This document shows, one piece after another, positions 42,929-51,940 of a DNA stretch of 64,000 nt; position 1 is the stretch's first letter, and each line of letters starts with the position of its first letter. Under the pieces are notes generated by a model, which worked only from the letters and a program-made list of their open reading frames with translations, had not been told where the DNA came from and did not search any database. The DNA is taken from NCBI GenBank assembly GCA_041389525.1, contig JAWKRR010000029.1, positions 27,239-91,238 of the forward strand. Direction: 5' to 3'. Both the position numbers and the translations under genes were made by a program. Source of the DNA: JACKFB01 sp041389525. Lineage in GTDB: Bacteria; Myxococcota_A; UBA9042; PHBI01; JACKFB01.

Positions 42929-44282
42929 CTAGACGCGCTCGAGGACGGCGGCGGCGCCCAGCCCGCCAGCAGCGCAGATGCCGAGCAACGCGGTCTTCTT
43001 CCCGCTGGTGTGCAGCTCGTTGGCCATCGTGGTGATCATGCGGGCGCCGGTGGCTCCGAAGGGGTGACCCAGGGCCAGCGAGCCGCCGTGGACGTTGAGC
43101 CGCGCGGGATCGATCTCGCCGACCGCGCGATCGCGGCCCAGCCGCTCGCGGGCGAAGGCGTCGCTGGCCAGCATCGAGAGCACCGCGAGCACCTGGGCCG
43201 CGAAGGCCTCGTGGAGATCGACAAGATCGATGTCTTCGAGCTCGAGGCCCGCTCGCTCGAGCGCCTTCGGCATCGCGAGTGCCGGCCCCATCAGCAGCTG
43301 ATCCGCCGGGTCGACGCCGACGTAGGACCAGCTCTTCAGCGTCGCGAGGGGAGTCAGCCCGAGATCGGCGGCCTTCTCCTCAGTCATCAGCAAGACCGCG
43401 GCGCCGCCGTCGGTCAGTGGGCTCGAGTTGCCGGCGGTCAGGGTGCCATCCTTGGCGAAGACGGGGCGCAGCGACGCGAGCTTCTCGGCGCTGGTGTCAG
43501 CGCGGACGAGCGTGTCGGCGCTGACGAGCTGTCCGTCCGGCGACTCCAGGGGCGTGACCTCCTTGTCGAAGCGGCCCGAGGCGATCGCCGCGGCGGCGCG
43601 CTTGTGCGACAGCGCGGCGAACTTGTCCTGGGCCTCGCGAGAGATCGCGTTTCGGCGGGCCATGCGCTCGGCGGACTCGCCCATGAGCTCGCCGGTGGTG
43701 CGCTCGGCGATGCGCGGGCGCGTCGGCATGATCTCGCTGAGCGGCATGAGCTGCGAGAGCACGGCGAAGTAGTCGGCGGGCTTCGGCTTGCCCAACGCCA
43801 GGGCGCAAGGCGTGCACCACCTTCTGGGGGAGCTTGATCTCGGCGTTCGACGTGGAGTCGGAGCCGCCCGCGATGATCACGTCCGCCTCGCCGCGCTCGA
43901 TCGCCGCCGCCGCGAGGGTGATCGCCTGCAGCCCGGAGGCGCAGGCGCGCGTGACGGTCATCCCCTCCACTGAGGGCGGGAGGCGCAGGTCCAGCGCGAT
44001 CTCGCGCGCGAGGTTCGGCGCCATCCCGGGAGGATCACGCCGCCCAGATCATAGCGTCGATGGCGTCGCGGGGACGCCGGTCGCGTCGAGCAGCGCGCGC
44101 GTGGCCGCCACGCCGAGGCCGATGCTGTCGATGCGCGTGAACTCGCGAAACGCTCGCACGAACGGCGTGCGGCGGCCGTCCACGATGACCGCGCGCCTGG
44201 GCCCGGGCTGGCTCTTTGTCGTCTTCCTCGCCACCGATTCCTCCTTCGCCGCCGTTGCCGGCTTCGCCGCCGTTGCCGGCAT
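42929..44282 (-). pseudogene. Acetyl-CoA acetyltransferase (thiolase), frame-disrupted
   Basis: Three frames together give a full thiolase. The N-terminus (44282-44049) is AVIVDGRRTPFVRAF. A middle part (about 44024-43800) has the catalytic Cys in VTRACASGLQAITLAAAA. The long last part (43795-42929) has DLHEAFAAQVLAV, GGSLALGHPFGATGARM and the second catalytic Cys in LGICAAGGLGAAAV. Two frame changes, near 44040 and near 43800, break it; nothing else is missing and no catalytic residue is lost. It is the third gene of the MaoC-FabG-thiolase operon, 7 bases after fabG. Either a real pseudogene or two sequence errors; the conserved residues favour the latter. Confidence 0.8.
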
Positions 44283-44289
44283 CAATTGT

Positions 44290-45706
44290 TCAGGCGCCGA
44301 CGTAGTTTCCGCCGCACACCCGGATGACTGAGCCGGTCACACCGACCGAGCCCGGCGACGCCAAAAACGTCACCACCTCGGCGATGTCCTGGGGCAGGCC
44401 GCCCTGGCTCAAGTTCGACATGCGCCGGATCACCTCGCGGTTGATCGGCGGGATCGCGTCGGTGAGGCGGGTCTCGATGAAGCCCGGCGCGATCGCGTTC
44501 ACCGTGATGCCGCGCTTGGCCACCGTGGTCGAGAGCGCCTCGACGTAGCCGATGATCCCGGCTTCGACGCGGCGTAGTTCGTCTGTCCGAAGTTGCCGGC
44601 GATCCCCGCGATGGACGAGGCAGACGATGCGGCCGCCGTCGCGCATGGGGCCCGCGAGCAGGGCCCGGTCATGCTGATCACCGCGCTGAGATTCACCGCG
44701 ATGGTGAGATCCCACTGAGCTGGCGACATCTTTGCCAAGGTCTTGTCACGGGTGACGCCGGCGTTGTGGACGACGATGCGACGCCGCCGTGGTCTCCTGA
44801 AGCGCCTCGGCGATGCGCTGGGCGGCGCCCGGCCGCGACGTCCGCCAGGAGGACCGAGCCGCCGATGTCCCGCGCGGTCTGGCTGGCGGGGCCGTCGTCC
44901 TCCGGGGCCGGTCGAGCACCACCACGTGGGCGCCCTCAGCGGCGAGCAGCTGCGCGTGGCCTTGCCGATGCCGCGTGCGGCGCCGGTCACCGGGGCGACT
45001 TTGCCCTCCAGGAGCAGGCACGGCCTTCGGGGGCTCGGTCTGCTTGGCGGCGCGACCGACGTGAAAGACCTGGCCGCTGATGAAGGCCGAGCGCTCAGAC
45101 AGCAAGAAGGACAGCACCGACGGCAGCCGGTCGTCGGCGCCGCGCTCGACGTACACGGCGCGCGCGGTGGCGCCCTGCGCCGATCTCTGGCGACGGAGCG
45201 CGCGAACCCGGAGAGCCCGGCGGCAGCGGCGGCGGCGGCGGGCGTGCGGGCCCCTGACGGCGTGCGGCCAGACCAACACGTGACCCGAGCGGCGGATGCG
45301 GGGCAGCCAGCCGTGGAAGAGGTCGTAGAGGCCGCGCAGCTCGTCGGGCGTGCAGGTCGGTCGCGTCAAAGATGATCGCGTGGGGCGAGGTCGTCGCCCC
45401 TCGCCGCGCGGCAGGGTGCCGGCGGGCGTCGTAGGCCTCGCCGGGGCCCACGTAGGACGCGGCCTCCGAGGTCTCACCGACGATCCACGGGTTGGCGCCG
45501 GCAGCCGCCCGCGTGTGAGCGAGGGCGTCGCTCAGCTCGCCGCCGTGGCTGGCGCTGACGAGGATGTCCTGGTCTTGCAGGGGCCGCGGCTCCCACGGGC
45601 CCTTCGCGCGCCGCAGCTTCTGCGGCATCGGGATCGGCAGTCCCAGGGTGCGGACGAGCTGGCGCGCCGTCGCGTTCTGACCAAGATCTACAAGGAAATC
45701 GCTCAT
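44290..45706 (-). pseudogene. fabG: FabG4-like 3-oxoacyl reductase, heavily frame-disrupted
   Basis: Pieces in all three minus-strand frames add up to a two-module SDR. The N-terminal module is MSDFLVDLGQNATARQLVR with LGLPIPMPQKLRR. The second holds VTGAARGIGKAT (NADP loop), HNAGVTRDKTLAKM, SSIAGIAGNFGQTNYAAS (Ser and Tyr of the active site) and RGITVNAIAPGFIETRLT. The order and spacing are those of Mycobacterium FabG4. At least eight frame changes between about 45350 and 44570 would be needed to read it. Its start overlaps the maoC stop by 4 bases (ATGA), which confirms the operon. All active-site segments survive, which argues for clustered sequence errors, but decay cannot be excluded. 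Confidence 0.78.
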
Positions 45707-46605
45707 CTCTGGCCTCGCTCGATGAAGGTCCCGGTCATGTACGCGGGACCGCCCGGGGCATCGCCGACCGTCACGCCGCCCTTCCCATCCACATAGAGGC
45801 CCACGCGGGCCGGCAGGACCAAGGGGCGGACGAAACGCACGGAGATCTGCTCGATGCGCTCGGTGTCCCCGGCGAACACGGACTTCTGGAGCCCCTCGAC
45901 CGCGCGAGCCAGCGAGGCGAAGCCGTGCAGGATCGTGTTGCGGAAGCCCGCGGCGCGGGCCGCCGGAGCCACCCAGTGGATCGGGTTGAAGTCGCCGGTG
46001 AGGATCGCGAAGTCGAGGCCCGCCTTGGCGCTCAGCCGCCAGCGAGCCAGCTCGCGCGCCGTGTCGGGGACGCGCGGCCGCTCGCTGGAGCGCTTGCCGT
46101 CGCCGCCCTTCGCCAGCGGGATGATGACCTGGAACTCGACGATCTGCGCCTCGGCCACGCTGGCGGTGCCGGTCACGAGGCGCTGGTGCAGGATCGCGCG
46201 CCGCCCGTCGTCGTCCACGCGGACCAGCTGCGCCGACAGCTTCAGCGGCTCGCCGGCCGGGATCGGCCGTAGATTGTGGACCGTGCACCCGCCGTTGAGC
46301 GCCCGCATCATCGGATAGGGCAGGCCCTCGAGCGTGCGGGTGAGCAGCGGAAAGCTCCACTGCGGGAAGAGCCACGTCGGCAGCGCGTCGCGGTAGGCCC
46401 GGGGGTCGCCGCCGGCCCAGCGGACCGCGTCGCGGACCAGGTCGGTGGGGCGCGGGGCCAAGGTCGCCCGCAGCTCGGGTCCGGGCACCACGGCGGGAGC
46501 GTTGGAGCCGCCGTCGACCCGCTGAGCCAACGCGAAGAGCGCGCTGCGGCCGAGGGCTGCGATCACGGGGGCCTGGCTGAGAATGTGCTTTCGTGGAACG
46601 GGCAT
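45703..46605 (-). CDS. MaoC-like (R)-hydroxyacyl dehydratase, HtdX-like
   Basis: A 300-residue double hot-dog protein. The C-terminal hot-dog domain carries the dehydratase motif GDFNPIHWVAPAARAAGF followed by NTILHGFASLARAVE, with the catalytic Asp and His. The order MaoC dehydratase, FabG4-type reductase, thiolase is the one known for htdX-fabG4-fadA2 in mycobacteria, so it should hydrate or dehydrate acyl-CoA or acyl-ACP in chain modification. The start at 46605 has GGAG 9 bases upstream; the longer frame is an Arg/Asp-rich artefact. This is the only intact gene of the three. Confidence 0.85.
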   Translation of the reverse strand: MPVPRKHILSQAPVIAALGRSALFALAQRVDGGSNAPAVVPGPELRATLAPRPTDLVRDAVRWAGGDPRAYRDALPTWLFPQWSFPLLTRTLEGLPYPMMRALNGGCTVHNLRPIPAGEPLKLSAQLVRVDDDGRRAILHQRLVTGTASVAEAQIVEFQVIIPLAKGGDGKRSSERPRVPDTARELARWRLSAKAGLDFAILTGDFNPIHWVAPAARAAGFRNTILHGFASLARAVEGLQKSVFAGDTERIEQISVRFVRPLVLPARVGLYVDGKGGVTVGDAPGGPAYMTGTFIERGQR

Positions 46606-46755
46606 CGCGTGCTCCGGGGGCGGAGTCGCCGGGATGATAGCGATCGCGCGCCGCGACGCCAGCAGGAATTCCCGGCGCTGAGGCGCTATCACGTCTCGGG
46701 CCGGAAGACGCGCGCGATCTTCGGGGTTCCGGTATGTTTCGGCGCGGAGGTGCGG

Positions 46756-48000
46756 ATGAATCGACGCATGGGGACGGTGGTGGCGGCTTTGGGGGTCCTG
46801 GCGATCCTCGGTGAGCCCGCGCGCGCCGCTGAGCCCATGCCCGACGTGGTGGAGCACCGGCTGCCCGTGGACGCGAGCGGCCGGCTGGCGCTCCGAGAGC
46901 TGCTCGGCGTGCTGCTGCGCGAGACCGGCAGCGCGGTGCCTGCGCGGGCTGGGCTGGACCTCGGGAGTCTGGACCTTCAGCGACTGCGGAACCCGACGAT
47001 GTTGCTCGCGGCGAATCTCGGGCTGGCCTCCGTCGGACTGGGCCTGCGCGTGGAAGACGACGCGCTGGTGCTGCGCATCGATCGCGAGCGGCTGCGGCGA
47101 CGCGTCGACGATCTCGAGGGGCTGCTGCGCACGATCTCCGGGCGGGGGCCGCCGGTGCACCAGCTCGAACACGTCGATGGATCCTCGCGAAAAGGACCGC
47201 CCGTCGTGCTCATCCACGGGCTGGACTCGTCGCCAGAGCGCCTGCGCGGTGCGGGCCGGGCGCTGGGGGCGCTGGGATACGACGTCTACCTTTATAGGTA
47301 CCCTGACGACGCGGGGATCGAGCGCAGCGCCAGCGCGTTGGGCGACCTCCTGCGTGAGCTGCGCGCGCTGCGGGGCGTGAAGATCAGCCTCGTCACCGTG
47401 TCCATGGGCGGGCTTATCGCGCGCACCTGGCTGGAGCTCGACCCACGCTACGGCGACGAGGTGGCGGGCTTGATCGCCTGCGTCCCGCCCTTCCGCGGCT
47501 CGGGGATCGCGCGCTATCACGTGCTGACTGAGATCAACGAGACGGTGCGTGACCTCATCGGGTCGGGGTTCGACGGGTTCTTCGCCTTCGACGGGCTAGG
47601 TCAGGGCGCGCGGGACCTCGTCCCCGGCTCGCGATTGCTCGAGCGCCTCGCAGCCTCAGGGCCACGCCCCGGGGTGAGCTACGCGATCCTCGCCGGCGAC
47701 AAGCCGATCGTCGACGGCAGCGTCTTCGCCGCCGCGCGCCAGACGCTGCTGGCCTTGCGCGAGCACGGCGAGACGGGCCGGCAGTTCGGGCTCGACCTCG
47801 TGGGCGAGCTGGTCGAGGAGGCCGCGAAGGTCTCAGGAGGCCGCGGTGACGGCGCGGTCACGCTCGACAGCCAGTCCATGCCGGGCGTCTCCGATCGCGT
47901 GGTCTTGCCGATGAGCCACTTCGAGGCCCTGTCCGGCGATGGCGTGGACGAGCCGATCCCCGCGCTCGCCGAAGTGCTCGCCCGGCTGCCGGCCTTATGA
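46756..48000 (+). CDS. Exported alpha/beta-hydrolase (lipase-like)
   Basis: A 414-residue protein with a signal peptide (GEPARA-AEPMP). The first 100 residues form a separate domain (LRELLGVLLRETGSAVPARA). The hydrolase core starts at VVLIHGLDSSPERLRGAGRA with the oxyanion HG, and has the nucleophile elbow TVSMGGLIARTWLE with Ser216. The first Gly of GxSxG is Thr here. The catalytic His is likely in VLPMSHFEAL near the end. GGAGG (46746-46750) lies 5 bases before the ATG. It resembles triacylglycerol lipases and GPI-inositol-deacylase-like proteins; the substrate is unknown. Its stop overlaps the next gene by 4 bases. Confidence 0.75.
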   Translation: MNRRMGTVVAALGVLAILGEPARAAEPMPDVVEHRLPVDASGRLALRELLGVLLRETGSAVPARAGLDLGSLDLQRLRNPTMLLAANLGLASVGLGLRVEDDALVLRIDRERLRRRVDDLEGLLRTISGRGPPVHQLEHVDGSSRKGPPVVLIHGLDSSPERLRGAGRALGALGYDVYLYRYPDDAGIERSASALGDLLRELRALRGVKISLVTVSMGGLIARTWLELDPRYGDEVAGLIACVPPFRGSGIARYHVLTEINETVRDLIGSGFDGFFAFDGLGQGARDLVPGSRLLERLAASGPRPGVSYAILAGDKPIVDGSVFAAARQTLLALREHGETGRQFGLDLVGELVEEAAKVSGGRGDGAVTLDSQSMPGVSDRVVLPMSHFEALSGDGVDEPIPALAEVLARLPAL

Positions 48001-48647
48001 GTCCGCGCGTCCGCGGCGTCGTGTTGGTGTGCAGCCTGGCGGCGGCCGTCGCGGGCGTGATGGTGGCGCTGGACTCGCAGCGAGGCGAGCCGGGCGACAT
48101 CGGGCGGAAGCAGTCGAAGACGGGCAAGGCGTACGCCGGAGCGCCCGATGGGGGCGGCGAGGTCTGGTCACACGACGTGTCCGCGGGCGCCGCGGGCATT
48201 ATGGGCGAGGTAGGGCCTACGCCCGGCCAGGACGGCGACGATGAGGCCGCGACGGCGCTGGAGCCTGGGGAGGAGTCCGGGCCAGAGTCTGACCCCGACG
48301 GCCCGGTGGTGGAGCTGGCGAGCGGTCCGGAGGGCCCGCTCTACGTCGTCGGGTCGGGCATCGACGGCCTGACGCCGCAGCGCACCCGACCGCTCGGGGC
48401 TGGCACCCATCGGCTGCGCTTGGTCGGCGGCCGCGGCGCGCCCCCGGTCGTGCTCCTCCTCAACAGCCAGCCGCCGCGCCTGGACGCCACCCTCTCTGGC
48501 GACGGCGCGTCGTCCCTCGACATCACGTGCCGCGGCGGGATCGCAGGGCCCGAGCCGATCACCACCGCGGTGGGCGCGCGGCTGGTCTGCTGGCTCCGCG
48601 GCCCCACCGGGACCCTGACCGTCGAGATGCGAGTGGTCGATCGCTGA
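47997..48647 (+). CDS. Membrane-anchored hypothetical protein
   Basis: A 216-residue protein that starts within the stop of the lipase gene (ATGA), so it is probably coupled to it. One N-terminal transmembrane helix (GVVLVCSLAAAVAGVMVAL) is followed by a Gly/Asp/Glu-rich linker and a small beta-rich C-terminal part (from about residue 110, with two Cys in DITCRGG and LVCWLRG). I do not recognise the family. The context suggests an accessory protein of the lipase, which is an inference. Confidence 0.65.
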   Translation: MSPRVRGVVLVCSLAAAVAGVMVALDSQRGEPGDIGRKQSKTGKAYAGAPDGGGEVWSHDVSAGAAGIMGEVGPTPGQDGDDEAATALEPGEESGPESDPDGPVVELASGPEGPLYVVGSGIDGLTPQRTRPLGAGTHRLRLVGGRGAPPVVLLLNSQPPRLDATLSGDGASSLDITCRGGIAGPEPITTAVGARLVCWLRGPTGTLTVEMRVVDR

Positions 48648-48755
48648 CGCGGACGCCGCGACCAACGACCTCGCCCAGCAGCGCCAGAGGGGGGATTCGT
48701 TATAGGCTCGCGGGGTAGACCGACCGCAGCCGCTCCCCGCGCCGGAGGCTCCCCG

Positions 48756-50741
48756 ATGAGCGACCCACGCTTCGTCCGCTTCTCCTTGGCCATCGCCCTC
48801 CTCGCGCCCGCCGCGATCGGCTGCGACCACGCCGTGACCTCCGCGCCGGACGCGGTCGCCGACACCGACGCATCGCCCGGCGACACCGCAGACGCAGGCC
48901 CCGACGCCAGCCCCGAGCTGCCCCCCCACATCGCGGCTTGGTGCGAGAGCGACCTGGTCCAGATCTACGATCCGCGCTCGGGCGCTCAGTTCGACGCCTT
49001 CCCCGACGACTTCTACACGGTGGAGGCCGCGACCCCGACCGGCCTCCGCGTCGCGGTCGACGAGACGACGGCGCCGTGGATCGGCGACCTCGACACCGCC
49101 GTGGCCGCCATCTACCGCGATCTCTCCGAGCTCGACGGCTGGGGCATCAGCGGCGGCATCTACCTGCGCTTCAGCGCCCCGCCCGGCGAGTTCCCCACCG
49201 GACCCGACACCGCCACGACCGGCCCTGTCGCGATCTGGGACCTCGGCGGACCTGTCGCCGCGCGCGTCCCCTTCGAGTCGCGCCTCACCGACGACGGCCG
49301 CACGGTCATCCTCTGGCCGCTGGTTCCGCTGCGACCGGCGACGCGCCACGCGGTGGTCGTCAGCACGGACTACGCGACCCAGGACGGCGGCTGCATCAAG
49401 CCGTCGCCGGTCATGCGCAGCCTGCTCGAGGGCCAGGCGACCGACCCCTCGCTCGCCCGCCTGACGCAGCGGTACGCAGAACTGCTCGACAAGACCTCAC
49501 TCTTTGCCGACCAGATCAGCGCCGCGACCGTGTTCACAACCCAGGCCGCCCTCGACCTGCCGCTGACCGTCGCGACCGACATCCGCACACGCGACATCAC
49601 CTGGGTTCAGGCCCCCAAGTGCAGCGCGTCCACGCCAATTCGAGTCTGCAACGGCAGCTTCGCCGGCCTCGACTACCGCATCGACCCGCGGCACAACAGC
49701 CGCGAGCCGGTGGCGACCTGGACCGTCCCGATCAACATCTACCTGCCCGCCGGCGCTACCGATCCGGTCCCCGTCGTTCTCTTCGGCCACGGGCTGGGCG
49801 GTGACCGCTACCAAGCCCAGTTCGCCGCCCAGGCCCTGCAAGCCCTCGGCGTGGCCGTCGTCGCCATCGACGCGCCCTTCCACGGCTCCCACCCCACCAC
49901 GCCTCCGGGAAATGACCCCCTGGTCATCTTCAAGCTGCTGGGCGTCGACATCAGCGGCCCATCGTTCGACGGGCCCCTGCTCCACACCAACTTCCGCCAA
50001 GCCACCTTCGACAAGCTGCAGGTCTTGCGCCTGCTCGAGTCGCACCGCGACGTCGACGGTGACGGCCGCGCCGACCTCGACATGAGCCGCGTGAGCTACT
50101 ACGGCGTCAGCCTCGGCGGCATCATGGGTCCGCAGCTGCTCGCCACCCGCGACGGGATCGGCGCGGCGGTCCTGTCCGTCGCGGGCGGGCGCCTCGTCCA
50201 GATCATCACCGACTCCACGCAGTTCGGGATCTTCCTGACCATCGTCGAGAGCCTCGTCGACTCGCCCGACGACGTGGAGCGCCTGCTGCCGGCCGTCCAG
50301 ACCCTGATGGATCCTGGCGATCCGGCGACCTTCGCGCCGCACATCCTGCGCGACCGCCTGCTGGACCCGGCCGCCACCCCACCGCACCTGCTCTTCACCA
50401 TGGCCATCGCCGATGAGATCGTCCCGAACTCGATGAACCACGCCCTCGCCCGGGCGTTCGACCTGCCCGTGGCCGGTGAGGTCTGGCTTGAGCCCGGGCT
50501 GCTGCCCCACGTCGGCACACCGCTCAGCGGAAACGTCGACGGCAGCGCCACGGCGGGGCTCTTTCAGTACAACCGAGTGACGCTCAGCCAGGGTCAAAAG
50601 CCCCAGCCGGCATCACACAACACCGTGCCCTTCTGCATCGAGTCGAACTTCCAGACCTACACCTTCGTGAAGGGCTGGCTGGACGGCCACGTGCCGTCGA
50701 TCATCGACCCGTACGTCTCGTTCGGGACCGCGCCGCTGTGA
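48756..50741 (+). CDS. VolA-like lipase lipoprotein, second copy
   Basis: A 661-residue lipoprotein (lipobox AIGC, Cys24) with a short Asp/Ala tether (about 28-50). The N-terminal part has FDAFPDDFYTVEA followed by ELDGWGISGGIYLRFSAP, as in the VolA/virulence-lipase N-terminal domain and the gene at 2483-5986. The hydrolase core has FGHGLGGDRYQAQFAAQAL and the nucleophile elbow YGVSLGGIMGPQLLA (Ser452); DVDGDGRADLDMS is a TSP3-like Asp loop just before it. GGAGG (48744-48748) sits 7 bases before the ATG. A surface lipase or esterase is likely. Confidence 0.8.
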   Translation: MSDPRFVRFSLAIALLAPAAIGCDHAVTSAPDAVADTDASPGDTADAGPDASPELPPHIAAWCESDLVQIYDPRSGAQFDAFPDDFYTVEAATPTGLRVAVDETTAPWIGDLDTAVAAIYRDLSELDGWGISGGIYLRFSAPPGEFPTGPDTATTGPVAIWDLGGPVAARVPFESRLTDDGRTVILWPLVPLRPATRHAVVVSTDYATQDGGCIKPSPVMRSLLEGQATDPSLARLTQRYAELLDKTSLFADQISAATVFTTQAALDLPLTVATDIRTRDITWVQAPKCSASTPIRVCNGSFAGLDYRIDPRHNSREPVATWTVPINIYLPAGATDPVPVVLFGHGLGGDRYQAQFAAQALQALGVAVVAIDAPFHGSHPTTPPGNDPLVIFKLLGVDISGPSFDGPLLHTNFRQATFDKLQVLRLLESHRDVDGDGRADLDMSRVSYYGVSLGGIMGPQLLATRDGIGAAVLSVAGGRLVQIITDSTQFGIFLTIVESLVDSPDDVERLLPAVQTLMDPGDPATFAPHILRDRLLDPAATPPHLLFTMAIADEIVPNSMNHALARAFDLPVAGEVWLEPGLLPHVGTPLSGNVDGSATAGLFQYNRVTLSQGQKPQPASHNTVPFCIESNFQTYTFVKGWLDGHVPSIIDPYVSFGTAPL

Positions 50742-50751
50742 CAGGGCGCGG

Positions 50752-50773
50752 CCGCTCCCACGTCAGGGAGCGG
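50752..50773. terminator. Hairpin between convergent genes
   Basis: CCGCTCCC (50752-50759) and GGGAGCGG (50766-50773) form a perfect 8-bp stem with a 6-base loop. It lies between the convergent lipase and DUF4399 genes and overlaps the last codons of the latter. There is no T-run. Confidence 0.45.
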
Positions 50774-51191
50774 TGACCTCGACCACCACCTGGGCCGAGA
50801 TCGGCGGGTTGTAGGGGACGTGCGCTCCGTCGGCGAAGAGCAGGCGCAGCGTGTGCTTGCCGGGCGTCAGCTCGATCGTGTGGCAGCGCGAGCCGTCACC
50901 CATATGGATGTGCTGCTCGTCCTTCGGGATCGCCGCGCTCAGGCCGGGCAGCGGCACGTCGACGAGGATGTGGTGGTGGCCGTGGCCAGGCTTCACCTCG
51001 CCGGCGGGCTCGACGGTCAGCCCCTCGGCGTCGATGCAGACCTCAAGCGGGCTCTGCACCTTGTCGCCGTCTTTGAGGGTGGCGAAGGAGATCTTGCCCG
51101 CGGCCTCGGCCACCGGCTGCTTCTGACAGGCCGGGTTCAGGGCCACGACGGCGACCAGCAGCGTGAGAATTGTGAGGAGATGTCGAGTCAT
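50763..51191 (-). CDS. DUF4399 lipoprotein
   Basis: A 142-residue lipoprotein with lipobox LNPAC (Cys22). FATLKDGDKVQSPLEVCIDA, the His-rich KPGHGHHHILVDVPLPGL, DEQHIHMGDG and TPGKHTLRLLFADGAHVPY are the signatures of DUF4399, whose His residues suggest metal binding. AAGGAG lies 6 bases before the ATG at 51191. Function unknown; it is convergent with the lipase gene and followed upstream on the same strand by a barrel-like protein. Confidence 0.85.
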   Translation of the reverse strand: MTRHLLTILTLLVAVVALNPACQKQPVAEAAGKISFATLKDGDKVQSPLEVCIDAEGLTVEPAGEVKPGHGHHHILVDVPLPGLSAAIPKDEQHIHMGDGSRCHTIELTPGKHTLRLLFADGAHVPYNPPISAQVVVEVTAP

Positions 51192-51266
51192 CTGGAGCTC
51201 CTTCGGGGGCCTCAAGCGGGGGATCCTGATACGCCCCCGCCACCGCAGACGCAAGCTACGCGCGGA

Positions 51267-51929
51267 TCACGTGCCAAAGTAGAACCCGAGCGTCAGCACC
51301 GCACGCCCTCCGATCGCGGTCAGGGTCGCCAGCCCCTCGATGTCGTTGAGCAGCAGCACGTCCTGCTGGTAGCCGACGGTGGCGCGCAGCATGACGAGCT
51401 CGAGGGGCACCTGCAGGCCCACGTTCAGCATGAGCTGCAGGCCGACCGCCGCCACGCCGTCGCCGCCGCCCAGTCCCAGGCCGATCTGCGGGCCCAGCAC
51501 GAGCGCCGCGCGACCCACGGGTCGGATGTATTCGAAGCCGAAGCCCACGTCGAAGCGCGCCCCGAGATCGAGGGACGGCTGCCCGCGAAGCTGCGGCTGC
51601 CACGCCGACATGACCCAGAGCGACAGCCCTAACTGAAGGTGCTGGCCCGAGCGGAAGAGCGAGTGCAAACCCATGCCGGCGCGGGCGCGCTCCGTGTAGC
51701 GCGTGGTCGCGCCGCCCTCGCACGGGATGCTGCAGCCACCGAAGCCGCTGTCGAGGCTCTTGAATCGCCCGTAGCCTCCGACCAGAAGGCCGGCGCTGAA
51801 GCCGACCGCACGCCGTGGAAGCTCAGGCGCGTCGGCGCGGGCTGCGGTGGTCGACAGCCAAGTGAGCGCCAACACCACCGCGATCGCGGCGTGCCAACGT
51901 GCGCTGGCCCTCGGCATCGACCGCCCCAT
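51267..51929 (-). CDS. Outer-membrane beta-barrel-like protein
   Basis: A 220-residue exported protein (signal peptide ending TAARA-DAPEL). Alternating hydrophobic/polar strands (VGFSAGLLVGGYGRFKSL; VLGPQIGLGLGGGDGVA; RAVLTLGFYFGT) and the near-terminal Phe suggest an 8-10-stranded barrel. A Cys pair (GCSIPCEGG) is in an outer loop. Met at 51917 is an alternative start. No family is recognised. It is 11 bases after the M48 peptidase gene, so they probably form an operon. Confidence 0.65.
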   Translation of the reverse strand: MGRSMPRASARWHAAIAVVLALTWLSTTAARADAPELPRRAVGFSAGLLVGGYGRFKSLDSGFGGCSIPCEGGATTRYTERARAGMGLHSLFRSGQHLQLGLSLWVMSAWQPQLRGQPSLDLGARFDVGFGFEYIRPVGRAALVLGPQIGLGLGGGDGVAAVGLQLMLNVGLQVPLELVMLRATVGYQQDVLLLNDIEGLATLTAIGGRAVLTLGFYFGT

Positions 51930-51940
51930 CGGGCCGCGCT

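Noticed and set aside
43497..44024. Independent 175-codon gene inside the thiolase region
   Set aside because: Its first part is the thiolase middle segment with the active-site Cys and its last part is a shifted shadow frame.
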